Part shown: piece by piece, positions 44,578-53,624 of the stretch | How positions within the stretch are numbered: the stretch's first letter is position 1 | Layout: every line of letters starts with the position of its first letter | DNA from: JANNUT01 sp046331425 | GTDB lineage: Bacteria; Acidobacteriota; Polarisedimenticolia; J045 | NCBI GenBank assembly: GCA_046331425.1 | Contig: JAXLQU010000010.1 | Span: forward strand, 84,404-148,403 | Reading direction: 5' to 3' | Length of the DNA stretch: 64,000 nt | Notes under the pieces: generated by a model | Seen by the model: only the letters and a program-made list of their open reading frames with translations | The model's database searches: none | Told to the model about the DNA's origin: nothing | Position numbers and translations under genes: made by a program

Positions 44578-46848
44578 ATGAACGCATCGGTCTCGTCTCT
44601 GAGTCACCTCAATCCACAACAACGTATCGCGGTCACCCACGGGGAGGGGCCGCTGTTGATCCTTGCCGGAGCCGGCTCGGGCAAGACCCGCGTCATCACG
44701 CAACGCGTCGCCCATCTGGTGGGCGTGATGAATGTCGATCCTCGCGAGATCGTCGCGGTGACGTTCACCAACAAGGCCGCCGGCGAAATGAGGCAGCGCA
44801 TCGAGTCGCTGCTGGGGCATGACATTAGCGGAGCGTACGTCGGCACATTCCATGCGTTCGGGCTCAGGTTGCTGCGAGCGCACGCCATTGAAGCAGGCTA
44901 TCCGCCCGGTTTCGTGGTTTACGACAGCGCTGATCAATTGGCACTGGTCAAGCAGGGGCTGGCGGAAAATCATGCCGACGACAAATCCTTCCCCCCGAGG
45001 CAGGTTCTCACCGCCATCTCACGATTCAAAAATCAACTGATCGATCCCGATTCGGCGTTGGGCCAAGCCCGCTGGCCGCACGAGAAGCTCTACGCCAACG
45101 TGTACAGCTTCTACGAGGCAGCGCTCAAGCGCTCAGCGGCGATGGATTTCGACGATCTACTGGTGCAGCCGATTCGGCTGCTGAGGCGCCGCCAGGAACT
45201 GGCCGAGCGCTATGCCTCGCGCATCAAGTGGCTGTTGGTCGATGAGTATCAGGACACCAACCCGCTGCAGTACGCCCTGATCCGTTTGCTCGCCGCCAAA
45301 CACCGCAATCTCTGCTGCGTCGGCGATGAAGACCAGTCGATCTACGCGTTCCGAGGCGCCGACATTCGCAACATCCTCGACTTCGAACGCGACTTTCCCG
45401 ACGCCACCATCGTCAAACTCGAACAGAACTACCGCTCCACCGGAACGATCCTGGCGGCAGCCTCCAGCGTGATTGGCAACAACAAGAGCCGCCACGAGAA
45501 AACGTTGTGGACCGAAAACCCACGCGGCGAGCCGCTCACGGTACGTGTCTGCCAGGACGATCGGAGCGAAGCCGACTTCGTGGTGATGGAGATGCAACGG
45601 CGCAGCTCGGAACTCGGGTTTTCGCTCGACGAGGTCGCCGTGCTGTATCGCACCAACGCCTCGTCCCGCCTGGTCGAAGACCGCCTCACCGCGCGAGGGA
45701 TCGGCTATCGAGTCGTTGGCAGCGTTCGTTTCTACGAGCGCAAGGAGATCAAAGACCTCGTGGCCTGGGTGCGCCTGCTGGTCAATCCCGACTCCGATCA
45801 GGACTTCATGCGCGCGGTCTCTACACCGCCGCGCGGGATCGGTGACGGCACGCTCAACGAGGTCTCCAAGCGGGCGTCCGAGGAACGGGTGTCGCACCTC
45901 ACCGCATGCCGCTCGCTACTGGCACGACCAGCCGGCGTGTCCAGCCGCACCATCAAGTCACTCACCGGTTTTCTCGAACTGATCGATCGCCTCACCGAGA
46001 TGGCCAAAGACGGTGCGGCAGCCGAGGCTCTGCAACTGGTGCTCGAAGAAATCGATTACCTGGGATACCTCGAGAAGGCGTATCCCAACGATCACACCGA
46101 TCGCCAGGAGAACCTCGATGCCTTGGTCAACGCCGCGAAGGAATACGACGAAAGCGGCGTCATCGACGGCCTGCGCGGGTTTCTCGATCGAATCTCGCTG
46201 CGCAGCGATACCGACGACACCAAAGGGGGCCACGGACCCACGCTGATGACTGTGCACTCGGCGAAGGGACTCGAGTTCGGTTTGGTATTCATCGTCGGGA
46301 TGAACGAGGGGTTGTTCCCGCACTCGATGGCGGAAGGTGAAAAAGAGCTCGAGGAGGAACGTCGCTTGATGTACGTGGCGTTGACACGCGCCGAGCGCGC
46401 TGCCGTTCTGACCTCAGCCCGATTCCGCTACCACTTCGGGAAGGCCACATACGCTGAGCCGTCGCCGTTCCTCGATGAGATCCCGGTCGAGCTCAAAGTC
46501 GAATCACGCGAGGGTGGCTTCACCCAGGATCAGTCCCGCGCGCCGCTGGGCAGCAGTGTCTCGAGCTTCGGACGAAGCGGCAGCGGATTCAGCGACCGCC
46601 ACACGCCAACCGCGGCGGCCGGCGTTCGTCGCCCAGCGACCACCGGCGAACGAGCGGTCGTGTACGACGCCGATAGCGGTGAAGGCTCGGGATATCGCAT
46701 CGGGATGCGCGTGGTACACCCGTCGTTCGGCCCTGGTGTCGTGCTTGGCGCCACCGGCAAGGGGGACCGACTGACACTCGACATCAGCTTTCAACGCGGT
46801 GGTCGGAAGAAGATTCTCCCGCGCTACACACAGTTGGCCACGGAATGA
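44578..46848 (+). CDS. UvrD/PcrA-type superfamily 1 DNA helicase
   Basis: 756 aa. Motif Q/I LNPQQRIAVTH and AGAGSGKTRVI near residue 30, Ia FTNKAAGEMR, II LLVDEYQDTNPLQY near 220, III CCVGDEDQSIYAFRGAD, IV KLEQNYRST, V MTVHSAKGLEFGLVFIVGMN near 560 and VI MYVALTRAERAA near 598. A 3'-5' helicase of the UvrD/PcrA/Rep group, acting in repair and replication restart. The C-terminal about 60 residues (HPSFGPGVVLGATGKGDRL) match the PcrA-type Tudor-like end. It overlaps the next gene by ATGA. Confidence 0.95.
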   Translation: MNASVSSLSHLNPQQRIAVTHGEGPLLILAGAGSGKTRVITQRVAHLVGVMNVDPREIVAVTFTNKAAGEMRQRIESLLGHDISGAYVGTFHAFGLRLLRAHAIEAGYPPGFVVYDSADQLALVKQGLAENHADDKSFPPRQVLTAISRFKNQLIDPDSALGQARWPHEKLYANVYSFYEAALKRSAAMDFDDLLVQPIRLLRRRQELAERYASRIKWLLVDEYQDTNPLQYALIRLLAAKHRNLCCVGDEDQSIYAFRGADIRNILDFERDFPDATIVKLEQNYRSTGTILAAASSVIGNNKSRHEKTLWTENPRGEPLTVRVCQDDRSEADFVVMEMQRRSSELGFSLDEVAVLYRTNASSRLVEDRLTARGIGYRVVGSVRFYERKEIKDLVAWVRLLVNPDSDQDFMRAVSTPPRGIGDGTLNEVSKRASEERVSHLTACRSLLARPAGVSSRTIKSLTGFLELIDRLTEMAKDGAAAEALQLVLEEIDYLGYLEKAYPNDHTDRQENLDALVNAAKEYDESGVIDGLRGFLDRISLRSDTDDTKGGHGPTLMTVHSAKGLEFGLVFIVGMNEGLFPHSMAEGEKELEEERRLMYVALTRAERAAVLTSARFRYHFGKATYAEPSPFLDEIPVELKVESREGGFTQDQSRAPLGSSVSSFGRSGSGFSDRHTPTAAAGVRRPATTGERAVVYDADSGEGSGYRIGMRVVHPSFGPGVVLGATGKGDRLTLDISFQRGGRKKILPRYTQLATE

Positions 46849-47984
46849 AACACGCCGCGTGGTTTTGTCTCCTACTAGGGTTGGGAGTTGTTCGCGCCGA
46901 CCCGCCTCTGAGGACAGAGCGAGTCTTGGTGCTGCGCGTTGACGACTACGTGTCCGGCTCGGTGGTCACCCATGGTACGGGGCGCGCACTTTGGAACGGA
47001 ACTCATGCGGCGCTGTCAATGCGCGGAGTCTCTGCACGAGCGGCAGAGGCCGCCTCGCTCGTGCGCGGTATCGACGAAGCGCGCGCGAGCAACTGCACGC
47101 TGATCGTCGTACCCGAATTCACCGAATACAGGGCGAGCAAGCGAGAGCTGAAGATCGGAGTTCGTATCGTTTGGTTCGACCTGGAGCATGCCGAACGTGC
47201 GCGCTGCGAGCAGAGCCGAAAGATCGCTGTCGAAAAAGGGAAGGACGCTCTCGACAGCGCGCTGCTTCGGGCAACGCTGGACGAATGCGTCGGCCAGGTC
47301 TACGGCGCCGCGGCTGCAAAACCGACCAACGCCGCGCCCACTTGGATCATCGCACGCTACGACATGATCTACGGCACGCCGGCCGATCCAGAGGACAGCC
47401 ACAAACCCAGACTGGGCGACGCCGCGTCGTCCGACTCACAGGTCCTGACGGCCCTCGAATCCGGTCGATCGGTGGTTGTCTCCCGTCGCTACGAACTCGG
47501 CAGCCGATTGGTCCAGCGATTCGAGTCGTACCCAGCAGGCATTGCTGTGGAGGCAGAAGCCGAAATCGCCGATATCGAGGTCGGCGCCCGATTGCGCACA
47601 CGGCTGGAGGATCGGGCGATCGAAGCGCTCTTCGATGTGCTGCGCAATCACGGCACAGCGGTGCCCGACATGGCGCAACTCGGCATCCCTGCATCGGATC
47701 CGCTCGATCGCATCATCAGCGTGATCCCGATCACGCTTCCCGCGATCAAGCTATCGGAGGGGCATCGACACGACGATGGAACAGGACTCCCGAAGACTTG
47801 GGCGCGCCTCGACGTAGCTGCCAACGGAACGGTGCAGGAAGCGGTGGCGCTCGACGGGAAGCCATCACCAGCGCTCGAATTGATCAAACGGGACGGGTGT
47901 ACGCCCGGAGCTCGCGCCGGACAACCACGAGCGATGCATGTCATCGTTGCGATCGCTGACAACGATCCGAAACCGAAAAACTAG
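46845..47984 (+). CDS. Uncharacterised secreted protein
   Basis: 379 aa with a short signal peptide (WFCLLLGLGVVRA). The N-terminal 130 or so residues, with RVLVLRVDDYVSGSVVTHG and CTLIVVPEFTEYRASKREL, look like a DUF4823-type periplasmic alpha/beta domain, a weak impression only. The rest is unknown, with VVSRRYELGSRLVQRFESYP and VLRNHGTAVPDMAQLG segments. Coupled to the helicase by ATGA, which may be simple genome packing. Confidence 0.68.
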   Translation: MKHAAWFCLLLGLGVVRADPPLRTERVLVLRVDDYVSGSVVTHGTGRALWNGTHAALSMRGVSARAAEAASLVRGIDEARASNCTLIVVPEFTEYRASKRELKIGVRIVWFDLEHAERARCEQSRKIAVEKGKDALDSALLRATLDECVGQVYGAAAAKPTNAAPTWIIARYDMIYGTPADPEDSHKPRLGDAASSDSQVLTALESGRSVVVSRRYELGSRLVQRFESYPAGIAVEAEAEIADIEVGARLRTRLEDRAIEALFDVLRNHGTAVPDMAQLGIPASDPLDRIISVIPITLPAIKLSEGHRHDDGTGLPKTWARLDVAANGTVQEAVALDGKPSPALELIKRDGCTPGARAGQPRAMHVIVAIADNDPKPKN

Positions 47985-48163
47985 TCCCCTTCCTCCGGCT
48001 CCGCGAAGAAGAACTCCTCCGCACACTTCTTGTCGCAGAACACCTTCCCTGCGCGCTTGTACTGATGCAGATCGCACAGTCGTGAATGGCACATCTGACA
48101 AACATTCAGCCGACCGAACTCGGGTTCGACTCCGCATACCTTGCAGACGTTCAGCGAACTCAT
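47981..48163 (-). CDS. Small zinc-ribbon protein
   Basis: 60 aa from ATG 48163, preferred because AGAGG lies six bases upstream. Five CxxC-like groups are packed in it: CKVCG, CQMCHSRLC, H, then FCDKKC, enough for two zinc sites, as in small treble-clef or ribbon proteins. It ends in an acidic tail (FFFAEPEEGD). Its stop overlaps the end of the convergent secreted-protein gene by four bases, and it follows the SRPBCC gene by four bases. Probably nucleic-acid or protein binding. Confidence 0.72.
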   Translation of the reverse strand: MSSLNVCKVCGVEPEFGRLNVCQMCHSRLCDLHQYKRAGKVFCDKKCAEEFFFAEPEEGD

Positions 48164-48167
48164 CGGG

Positions 48168-48617
48168 TTACCTCTTCGGGCCGAACAGCTCTCGCAGAGC
48201 ACGGAAACGATAGTCGAAGATCTGCTCCACTTGGGGCGTCACGAAGGGACGATGCACAAGCCAACCGAGCGGCGACTCGTAGTCGACCCGATCGAACATC
48301 AGGCACCCCTCCCCATCAACTTCGAAACGATGTTCGTGAACCCAGAGCCGGTAGGGACCCCGAAGCTGGGAATCGACGAACCGGTAGGGAGGCTCCCAGA
48401 CCTGGATCTCGGTTCGCCACCGGATCGGCACGCGGTAAAGCGACAGTCGATAGTCGATCAGCGCTCCAACCCTCATCTCGAGCGGGCCGGGGGTCAGCAC
48501 CCGGAACTTCAGCCAAGGAGGCGTGATTCGTTCCAAGTTGAAGGCATCCGCGAAGAACGGGAACAGATCCTCCCGGCTGCGATCGAATCGCTGGACCCGC
48601 TCCAACCTTTCCGGCAT
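48168..48617 (-). CDS. SRPBCC (START-like) family protein
   Basis: 149 aa. REDLFPFFADAFNLERITPPW, LKFRVLTPGP, WRTEIQVWEPPYRFVDSQL and GPYRLWVHEHRFEVDG are the typical beta-helix-grip blocks of the SRPBCC/cyclase-dehydrase family, which binds hydrophobic ligands. Full family length. Small ligand unknown. Forms a two-gene minus unit with the zinc-ribbon protein. Confidence 0.82.
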   Translation of the reverse strand: MPERLERVQRFDRSREDLFPFFADAFNLERITPPWLKFRVLTPGPLEMRVGALIDYRLSLYRVPIRWRTEIQVWEPPYRFVDSQLRGPYRLWVHEHRFEVDGEGCLMFDRVDYESPLGWLVHRPFVTPQVEQIFDYRFRALRELFGPKR

Positions 48618-48676
48618 GCGGCTATTGTGCCTGCCCTTGGAGACCGGCGAGGTATTTCGTGGACACGTACCGCGGT

Positions 48677-48705
48677 TTGACGCGTGGAGGCGAGCCCCCT
48701 ACCAT
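48677..48705 (+). promoter_or_regulatory. Sigma-70-type promoter TTGACG-N17-TACCAT
   Basis: TTGACG at 48677-48682 and TACCAT at 48700-48705 with 17 bases between, about 37 bases before the tRNA gene. Nearly identical to the promoter at 37764. Confidence 0.75.
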
Positions 48706-48742
48706 CCCCCAGCTTTTCAACGCACGATTCCGGCAGCCCTAC

Positions 48743-48817
48743 GGCGGTGTAGCTCAGTGGGAGAGCACGCGGCTCATAACCGCGGAGTCCCGGGTTCAAA
48801 TCCCGGCACCGCTACCA
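48743..48817 (+). tRNA. tRNA with CAU anticodon (elongator Met most likely, Ile2 possible)
   Basis: 75 bases including an encoded CCA. Acceptor GGCGGTG pairs with CACCGCT (one G-U at the end); D arm GCTC/GAGC; anticodon stem CGCGG/CCGCG with loop CTCATAA; T arm CCGGG/CCCGG with loop TTCAAAT. The three G-C pairs of initiator tRNA are not present in the anticodon stem. The acceptor lacks the C4-G69/C5-G68 pairs that favour lysidine-modified Ile2 in E. coli, so Met is the better call. It lies 19 bases before tilS. Confidence 0.95.
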
Positions 48818-48836
48818 TCCCCCGCGGGCCCCTGCG

Positions 48837-49862
48837 ATGAACCGTTTCCCGATCGACTCACTCCTCTCTCTCGCGACCCGTCCCGTGCTGGACGAGCTGA
48901 CCCGCGAGCCTGGACCGCCCGCGGGCAGCACGATCGTGGTCGCGGTCTCCGGCGGAGGGGACTCGGTCGCGCTGCTTCATCTGCTGGCCGCCTTGTCGGG
49001 GGGACGCGGTTGGAAGCTTGCTGTCGCCACTCTCGATCACGGACTACGAGCGGAGGCGGGTGCGGCAGACTGCAGGTTCGTGCAGGAACTTTGCGAGCAA
49101 CTGAGCCTGCCGATCTGCGCCGAACGTCATCCGATCGACCCGCCACCGCAAGGCTCGGCAGAAAGCGCTGCACGCCGCATCCGATACGCATTTCTGCACC
49201 GGGTTGCAGCGACACACGGCGCGATCGCCATCGCGCTCGGCCACACACAAGACGATCAAGCCGAAACGCTTCTGTATCGACTCGCGCGCGGCACAGGAAC
49301 GCTCGGGGCCGGGGCGATGCATCGCTGGGCACCGCCGCTTTGGAGACCCTTGCTGCGGGTACGGCGTGAAAGACTGCGTCAGTTCCTCCGCGATGCGAAC
49401 CTGCCGTGGCGCGAGGACGCGACCAACAGTCAGCGCGACGCGGTGCGAAATCGACTTCGTCTCGATCTACTGCCCGCCCTCTGTGACGCACTCGATCGCG
49501 ACGTCACGAATGCATTGGCGCGCGCCGCCGAGTTGGCGCAAGACGATGAAGCACTGCTCGAGTCACAGGCCCAAGCGGCCGCCGCGACGGTGCTGATCCG
49601 ATCGGTCGAGCACGAAGTGGTTCTCGATCGCAAGCGGCTGTCGCAGTTGCCACGCGCGCTCTCACGTCGCATCCTGCGCGCCTCATGGCGACGACTCGTC
49701 GGTGATGAGTCGGCGTTGGACGCCTCGCACGTCGCGGCGCTTTTGGCCCTGGCACGTGCGGAAAGTGATGGAACGCATGCCGATCTGCCCGCCGGGTGGA
49801 TCGCTCGACGGTGTGGCGCCGACCTGTGGTTGGGCCGCAACGCAAAGGACGACCGCTCGTGA
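48837..49862 (+). CDS. tilS: tRNA(Ile)-lysidine synthase
   Basis: 341 aa. PP-loop motif VAVSGGGDSVALLHLL near residue 37; ATLDHGLRAEAG, GHTQDDQAETLLYRLARG and LREFLRDANLPWREDATN-type blocks match TilS. It converts C34 of the CAU-anticodon Ile tRNA to lysidine. It is shorter than E. coli TilS (about 430 aa) and seems to lack the C-terminal subdomain. It directly follows a CAU tRNA and overlaps hpt by GTGA. Part of tilS-hpt-ftsH-folP-cdaA-ybbR-glmM. Confidence 0.94.
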   Translation: MNRFPIDSLLSLATRPVLDELTREPGPPAGSTIVVAVSGGGDSVALLHLLAALSGGRGWKLAVATLDHGLRAEAGAADCRFVQELCEQLSLPICAERHPIDPPPQGSAESAARRIRYAFLHRVAATHGAIAIALGHTQDDQAETLLYRLARGTGTLGAGAMHRWAPPLWRPLLRVRRERLRQFLRDANLPWREDATNSQRDAVRNRLRLDLLPALCDALDRDVTNALARAAELAQDDEALLESQAQAAAATVLIRSVEHEVVLDRKRLSQLPRALSRRILRASWRRLVGDESALDASHVAALLALARAESDGTHADLPAGWIARRCGADLWLGRNAKDDRS

Positions 49863-50377
49863 CCAGGCCGCTTTCGCCCGAGGTGCTCTTGTCCTCCGAA
49901 CGAATCAAGCGGCGCATTGCCGAGCTTGCCAAAGAGATCGCCGCGACGGTCCCCGCCGAAACCGAGTTGGCGGTGCTGGTGATCCTCAAAGGTGCGTTCG
50001 TATTTGCGGCCGACCTCGTGCGTGAGCTTCCCTGCCGCACCCGTATCGGGTTCATGGAGATCCACAAAGACCCCGAGCGACCTGGCCGTGCCGACTTCGT
50101 CTTCACCCATCCGTTCCCGATGGAGGGAGCCGATGTGTTGGTCGTGGAGGACATCCTCGACACCGGGCACACGCTCGATCACTTGCTTTCGCGGCTAAAC
50201 GCTCGCCGGCCTCAGCGCTTGCGCACCGTGGTGCTGCTGGACAAGAAGCCGCGCCGCGAGGTCCCGGTACTCCCTGAGTTCATCGGTTTCGAGGTCCCCG
50301 ACAAGTGGGTGGTTGGGTACGGCTTGGACGACGACGAGAACTACCGAAATCTACCGTTCGTCGGGTTCGTCGAGTAG
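49859..50377 (+). CDS. hpt: Hypoxanthine phosphoribosyltransferase
   Basis: 172 aa from GTG 49859, which overlaps the tilS stop; a longer reading runs back into tilS. VLVILKGAFVFAADLVRELP near residue 40, the PRPP-binding VLVVEDILDTGHTLDHLL near 95 and DKWVVGYGLDDDENYRNLP near 145 are diagnostic. It salvages hypoxanthine/guanine with PRPP. The tilS-hpt-ftsH order is common in bacteria. Confidence 0.95.
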   Translation: MTRPLSPEVLLSSERIKRRIAELAKEIAATVPAETELAVLVILKGAFVFAADLVRELPCRTRIGFMEIHKDPERPGRADFVFTHPFPMEGADVLVVEDILDTGHTLDHLLSRLNARRPQRLRTVVLLDKKPRREVPVLPEFIGFEVPDKWVVGYGLDDDENYRNLPFVGFVE

Positions 50378-50510
50378 TTGCCCGCGCCGCGTGGCGCTCC
50401 CCTGCCCGGAACCCTAGAATCCCCACGAGCTTGACGGGCGTCTGGAACTCCTGGCTGTTCCGGTGGTTTCCAGGGTGGGTGACGGGCCCGATGGCTGCCG
50501 GAGAAGCCTC

Positions 50511-52445
50511 GTGAATCAACATGTCAAGACGATACTCATTTGGGCGCTGATACTGATCGCGCTCTTCACCATCATCCGGTTCTTGTCCACGGCCAATACC
50601 GGCGTCGAAACGCTGTCGCAAAGCGAAGTCTTCCAGAAGATCAGGGCCGGCAGCGAGACGACGCGCATCACGGAGATGGAACTGACGCCCGACCAGGTCG
50701 GCTATGAGGTCAAAGGCAAGCTCGCCGATGGCAAAGAGTTCGTCGCGTATTTGGTGAAGGACGATCAGCTCCAACAAACGCTTCGTGACAGCAATGTCTC
50801 GGTCAAGGTCAACAAACCGCGTGACGGCACGTTCCTGATCAGCTTGCTCACCTGGGGCCCGATGTTGTTGCTGGTCGGCGTCTGGATCTTTTTCATGCGC
50901 CAAATGCAAAGCGGTGGCAACAAGGCGATGTCGTTCGGCAAGTCGCGCGCGAAGTTGCTCACCCCTACCAACAAGAAGATCACCTTCAAGGACGTCGCCG
51001 GCTGCGAAGAGGCGAAGCAGGAACTGCAGGAGATCATCGAGTTCCTCAAAGACCCGCAGCGGTTCCAAAAACTGGGCGGAAAAATCCCGAAGGGCGTGCT
51101 GTTGATGGGCTCGCCCGGCACCGGCAAGACGTTGTTGGCGCGCGCGGTCGCCGGCGAAGCGAATGTCCCGTTCTTCTCGATCTCCGGTTCCGACTTCGTC
51201 GAGATGTTCGTCGGTGTCGGCGCCTCGCGCGTGCGCGACCTGTTCGAGCAAGGCAAGAAGAATGCGCCGTGCATCATCTTCATCGATGAAATCGATGCCG
51301 TCGGCCGTCACCGCGGCGCAGGCCTGGGTGGCGGGCACGATGAACGCGAGCAAACACTCAATCAGTTGCTCGTCGAGATGGACGGATTCGAATCGAACGA
51401 CGGCGTGATCCTGATCGCCGCCACCAACCGACCCGACGTTCTGGACCCGGCATTGCTGCGCCCCGGGCGATTCGATCGCCGCGTGGTCGTCGATCGCCCC
51501 GATGTCCGCGGGCGCGAGGATATCCTTCGCGTTCACACGCGAAAGATCCCAACCGGCGAGGTCGATCTTTCGGTGATCGCGCGCGGTACTCCCGGCTTCT
51601 CTGGTGCAGACCTGGCCAACCTGGTCAATGAAGCCGCATTGCATGCGGCAAGCATCGGCAAGAAGAAGGTCGAGAACGACGACTTCGAGATCGCACGGGA
51701 CAAGGTGATGATGGGCGCCGAGCGCCGCAGCTTGCTGTTGTCCCCGGCCGAGAAGCGCAACACGGCGTATCACGAAGCCGGGCACGCGGTGGTGCGGATC
51801 CTGTTGCCCGAGGCCGAACCGCTGCACAAGGTCACGATCATTCCGCGCGGTATGGCCCTGGGACTCACCTGGCACCTCCCCGAAGGGGACAAATACAGCC
51901 AAAGTGTGAAGGGCCTCGAGGCGGAATTGGCGGTTGGAATGGGCGGCCGCGTGGCCGAAGAGATGTTCCTCAATCAAACCACGACGGGTGCCGGTAACGA
52001 CATCGAGCGGGCCACGGAGTTGGCGCGCCGCATGGTCTGCGAGTGGGGCATGAGTCCCAAGCTCGGTCCGTTGACCTTCGGCAAGAAGGAAGAGCAGATC
52101 TTCTTGGGGCGCGAAATCAGCCAACATCGTGACTACTCCGAAGCGACCGCGATCGAAATCGACAACGAAGTGCGACGGATCGTGACCGAAGCGCACGAGC
52201 GCGCGTATCATTTGCTCGACACGCATCGCGATGCGATGGCTCGCGTCGCGGAAGCGCTGCTCGAACGTGAAGTGCTCGACGCCGAGGAAACCAAGATTTT
52301 GGTCGACGGTGGAACACTGCCTCCGCTCAAGCGTGCTTCTCGCAGTAACGATCAGGCACCTACCGCTCCCGCGACCGCGTCCGAAACGGTGACTCGCCCT
52401 TCAGACGGCGGACTGCTCGGCGGTGCGATCGAGCAGCCGTCTTGA
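50511..52445 (+). CDS. ftsH: ATP-dependent zinc metalloprotease FtsH
   Basis: 644 aa from GTG 50511, with GGAGA upstream; the reading from 50463 adds 16 residues. Two transmembrane helices flank a periplasmic domain (ILIWALILIALFTIIRF near residue 10, LLTWGPMLLLVGVWIFFM near 115). The AAA domain has GSPGTGKTLLA near 200, CIIFIDEIDAVG near 255 and the pore/SRH segments. Zinc site HEAGH is near residue 421. It degrades membrane and soluble proteins at the inner membrane. Confidence 0.98.
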   Translation: MNQHVKTILIWALILIALFTIIRFLSTANTGVETLSQSEVFQKIRAGSETTRITEMELTPDQVGYEVKGKLADGKEFVAYLVKDDQLQQTLRDSNVSVKVNKPRDGTFLISLLTWGPMLLLVGVWIFFMRQMQSGGNKAMSFGKSRAKLLTPTNKKITFKDVAGCEEAKQELQEIIEFLKDPQRFQKLGGKIPKGVLLMGSPGTGKTLLARAVAGEANVPFFSISGSDFVEMFVGVGASRVRDLFEQGKKNAPCIIFIDEIDAVGRHRGAGLGGGHDEREQTLNQLLVEMDGFESNDGVILIAATNRPDVLDPALLRPGRFDRRVVVDRPDVRGREDILRVHTRKIPTGEVDLSVIARGTPGFSGADLANLVNEAALHAASIGKKKVENDDFEIARDKVMMGAERRSLLLSPAEKRNTAYHEAGHAVVRILLPEAEPLHKVTIIPRGMALGLTWHLPEGDKYSQSVKGLEAELAVGMGGRVAEEMFLNQTTTGAGNDIERATELARRMVCEWGMSPKLGPLTFGKKEEQIFLGREISQHRDYSEATAIEIDNEVRRIVTEAHERAYHLLDTHRDAMARVAEALLEREVLDAEETKILVDGGTLPPLKRASRSNDQAPTAPATASETVTRPSDGGLLGGAIEQPS

Positions 52446-52472
52446 GCTTCGTGACCGGCTAGCGCTCGCGTC

Positions 52473-53624
52473 ATGTTCTCGCGCGCCGTTTTGGTCTGGG
52501 ACCTCCTCGACGAAGACGGCGCGCAGTTGTTTTTGGCGCCTCTTCAACTGCCGAGTGCAGCAACGCCGGCGCTCCCGTGCCGCGGCCTGCGACTCCCGGT
52601 CGCGATCGATCGACCTGGCCACACCGATGTCGCACTGCATCACGGCAAGAGCGGCACGGCCGCGTGCGGCACGCATGCGGCGCTCGTGCGTTGGTGCGCC
52701 GCGCTTCCAGACCCTTGGAACACAGCGTGTCTGAACGCCCTCACCAATTACGCGCGACCGGCGGAGGCCTTCCGTTGGGCCGATGGCCAGCTCTGCAACG
52801 GCGCTGATCGCGTACGCGTGATGGGCGTACTCAATGCCACGCCCGATTCGTTCTCCGACGGTGGGCGCTTCGTCGACCAGAGCGCGGCGATCGCGGCCGC
52901 GCTGGCGATGGCAGACGAGGGTGCCGACATCATCGACATCGGCGGCGAGTCGACGCGCCCCGCCGCCCTCCCGGTCGACCCGACGGAGGAGAAAGAGCGC
53001 GTGATCCCGCTGATCACTGCACTCAAGCGCGAGTCAGCGTCACTTCGGATCTCGATCGATACGCGAAACGCCAGTACGGCGCGACACGCACTCGATGCCG
53101 GCGCAGACATGGTCAACGATGTCAGCGCACTGTCCGATCCGGCGATGGCTCCGCTGATCGCGCACACCGGTGTGCCGGTGGTGCTGATGCATCTGCGCGG
53201 GACACCTCGAACGATGCAACGGGATACTCACTATGACGATCTGCTCGGCAATCTCTCCGATTTCCTGGCCGAGCGCGCGAAAAGCGCCACAGAAGCGGGA
53301 ATCGCCGGTGATAGAATCCTCGTCGACCCGGGGTTTGGATTCGGCAAATCGCCTCGCGGAAACGAGGAGATATTGCGGCAGTTGAAAGCGTTGACCAGTT
53401 TGGGACTGCCGCTATTGGTGGGAATGTCGCGCAAGCGCTTCATCGGTGAACGAACCGGTGTGGTACTTCCCGACGCACGGTTGGCGGGTAGCTTGGCCGC
53501 TGCAGTGGCCGCCGCGCTCGCCGGCGCCTCCGTGGTGCGTGTTCATGATGTGCGCGCCACACGCGAGGCGTTGGCTGTCGCGTCGGCCTTGCGCCCCGGC
53601 CAGACTCCTGCTGGAGGGCGTTGA
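52473..53624 (+). CDS. folP: Dihydropteroate synthase with N-terminal extension
   Basis: 383 aa. The catalytic barrel starts at VRVMGVLNATPDSFSDGG near residue 113, then ADIIDIGGESTRP, MVNDVSALSDP, VLMHLRGTPRTMQ, ILVDPGFGFGKSPRGNEEIL and LLVGMSRKRFIGE. It joins p-aminobenzoate to the pteridine pyrophosphate made by FolK. The first 105 or so residues precede the usual start, have five Cys and many Ala/Leu, and no ribosome binding site is visible at ATG 52473; a later start is possible. The stop overlaps the cdaA ATG (TGATG). Confidence 0.94.
   Translation: MFSRAVLVWDLLDEDGAQLFLAPLQLPSAATPALPCRGLRLPVAIDRPGHTDVALHHGKSGTAACGTHAALVRWCAALPDPWNTACLNALTNYARPAEAFRWADGQLCNGADRVRVMGVLNATPDSFSDGGRFVDQSAAIAAALAMADEGADIIDIGGESTRPAALPVDPTEEKERVIPLITALKRESASLRISIDTRNASTARHALDAGADMVNDVSALSDPAMAPLIAHTGVPVVLMHLRGTPRTMQRDTHYDDLLGNLSDFLAERAKSATEAGIAGDRILVDPGFGFGKSPRGNEEILRQLKALTSLGLPLLVGMSRKRFIGERTGVVLPDARLAGSLAAAVAAALAGASVVRVHDVRATREALAVASALRPGQTPAGGR

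Noticed and set aside
48743..48817. Initiator tRNA-fMet
   Set aside because: The anticodon stem lacks the three consecutive G-C pairs, and the first acceptor pair is G-U, not the C-A mismatch typical of initiators.
50280..52226. 648-residue antisense frame across ftsH
   Set aside because: FtsH has all diagnostic motifs. The antisense frame is a GC-skew shadow rich in His, Gln, Asp and Arg.
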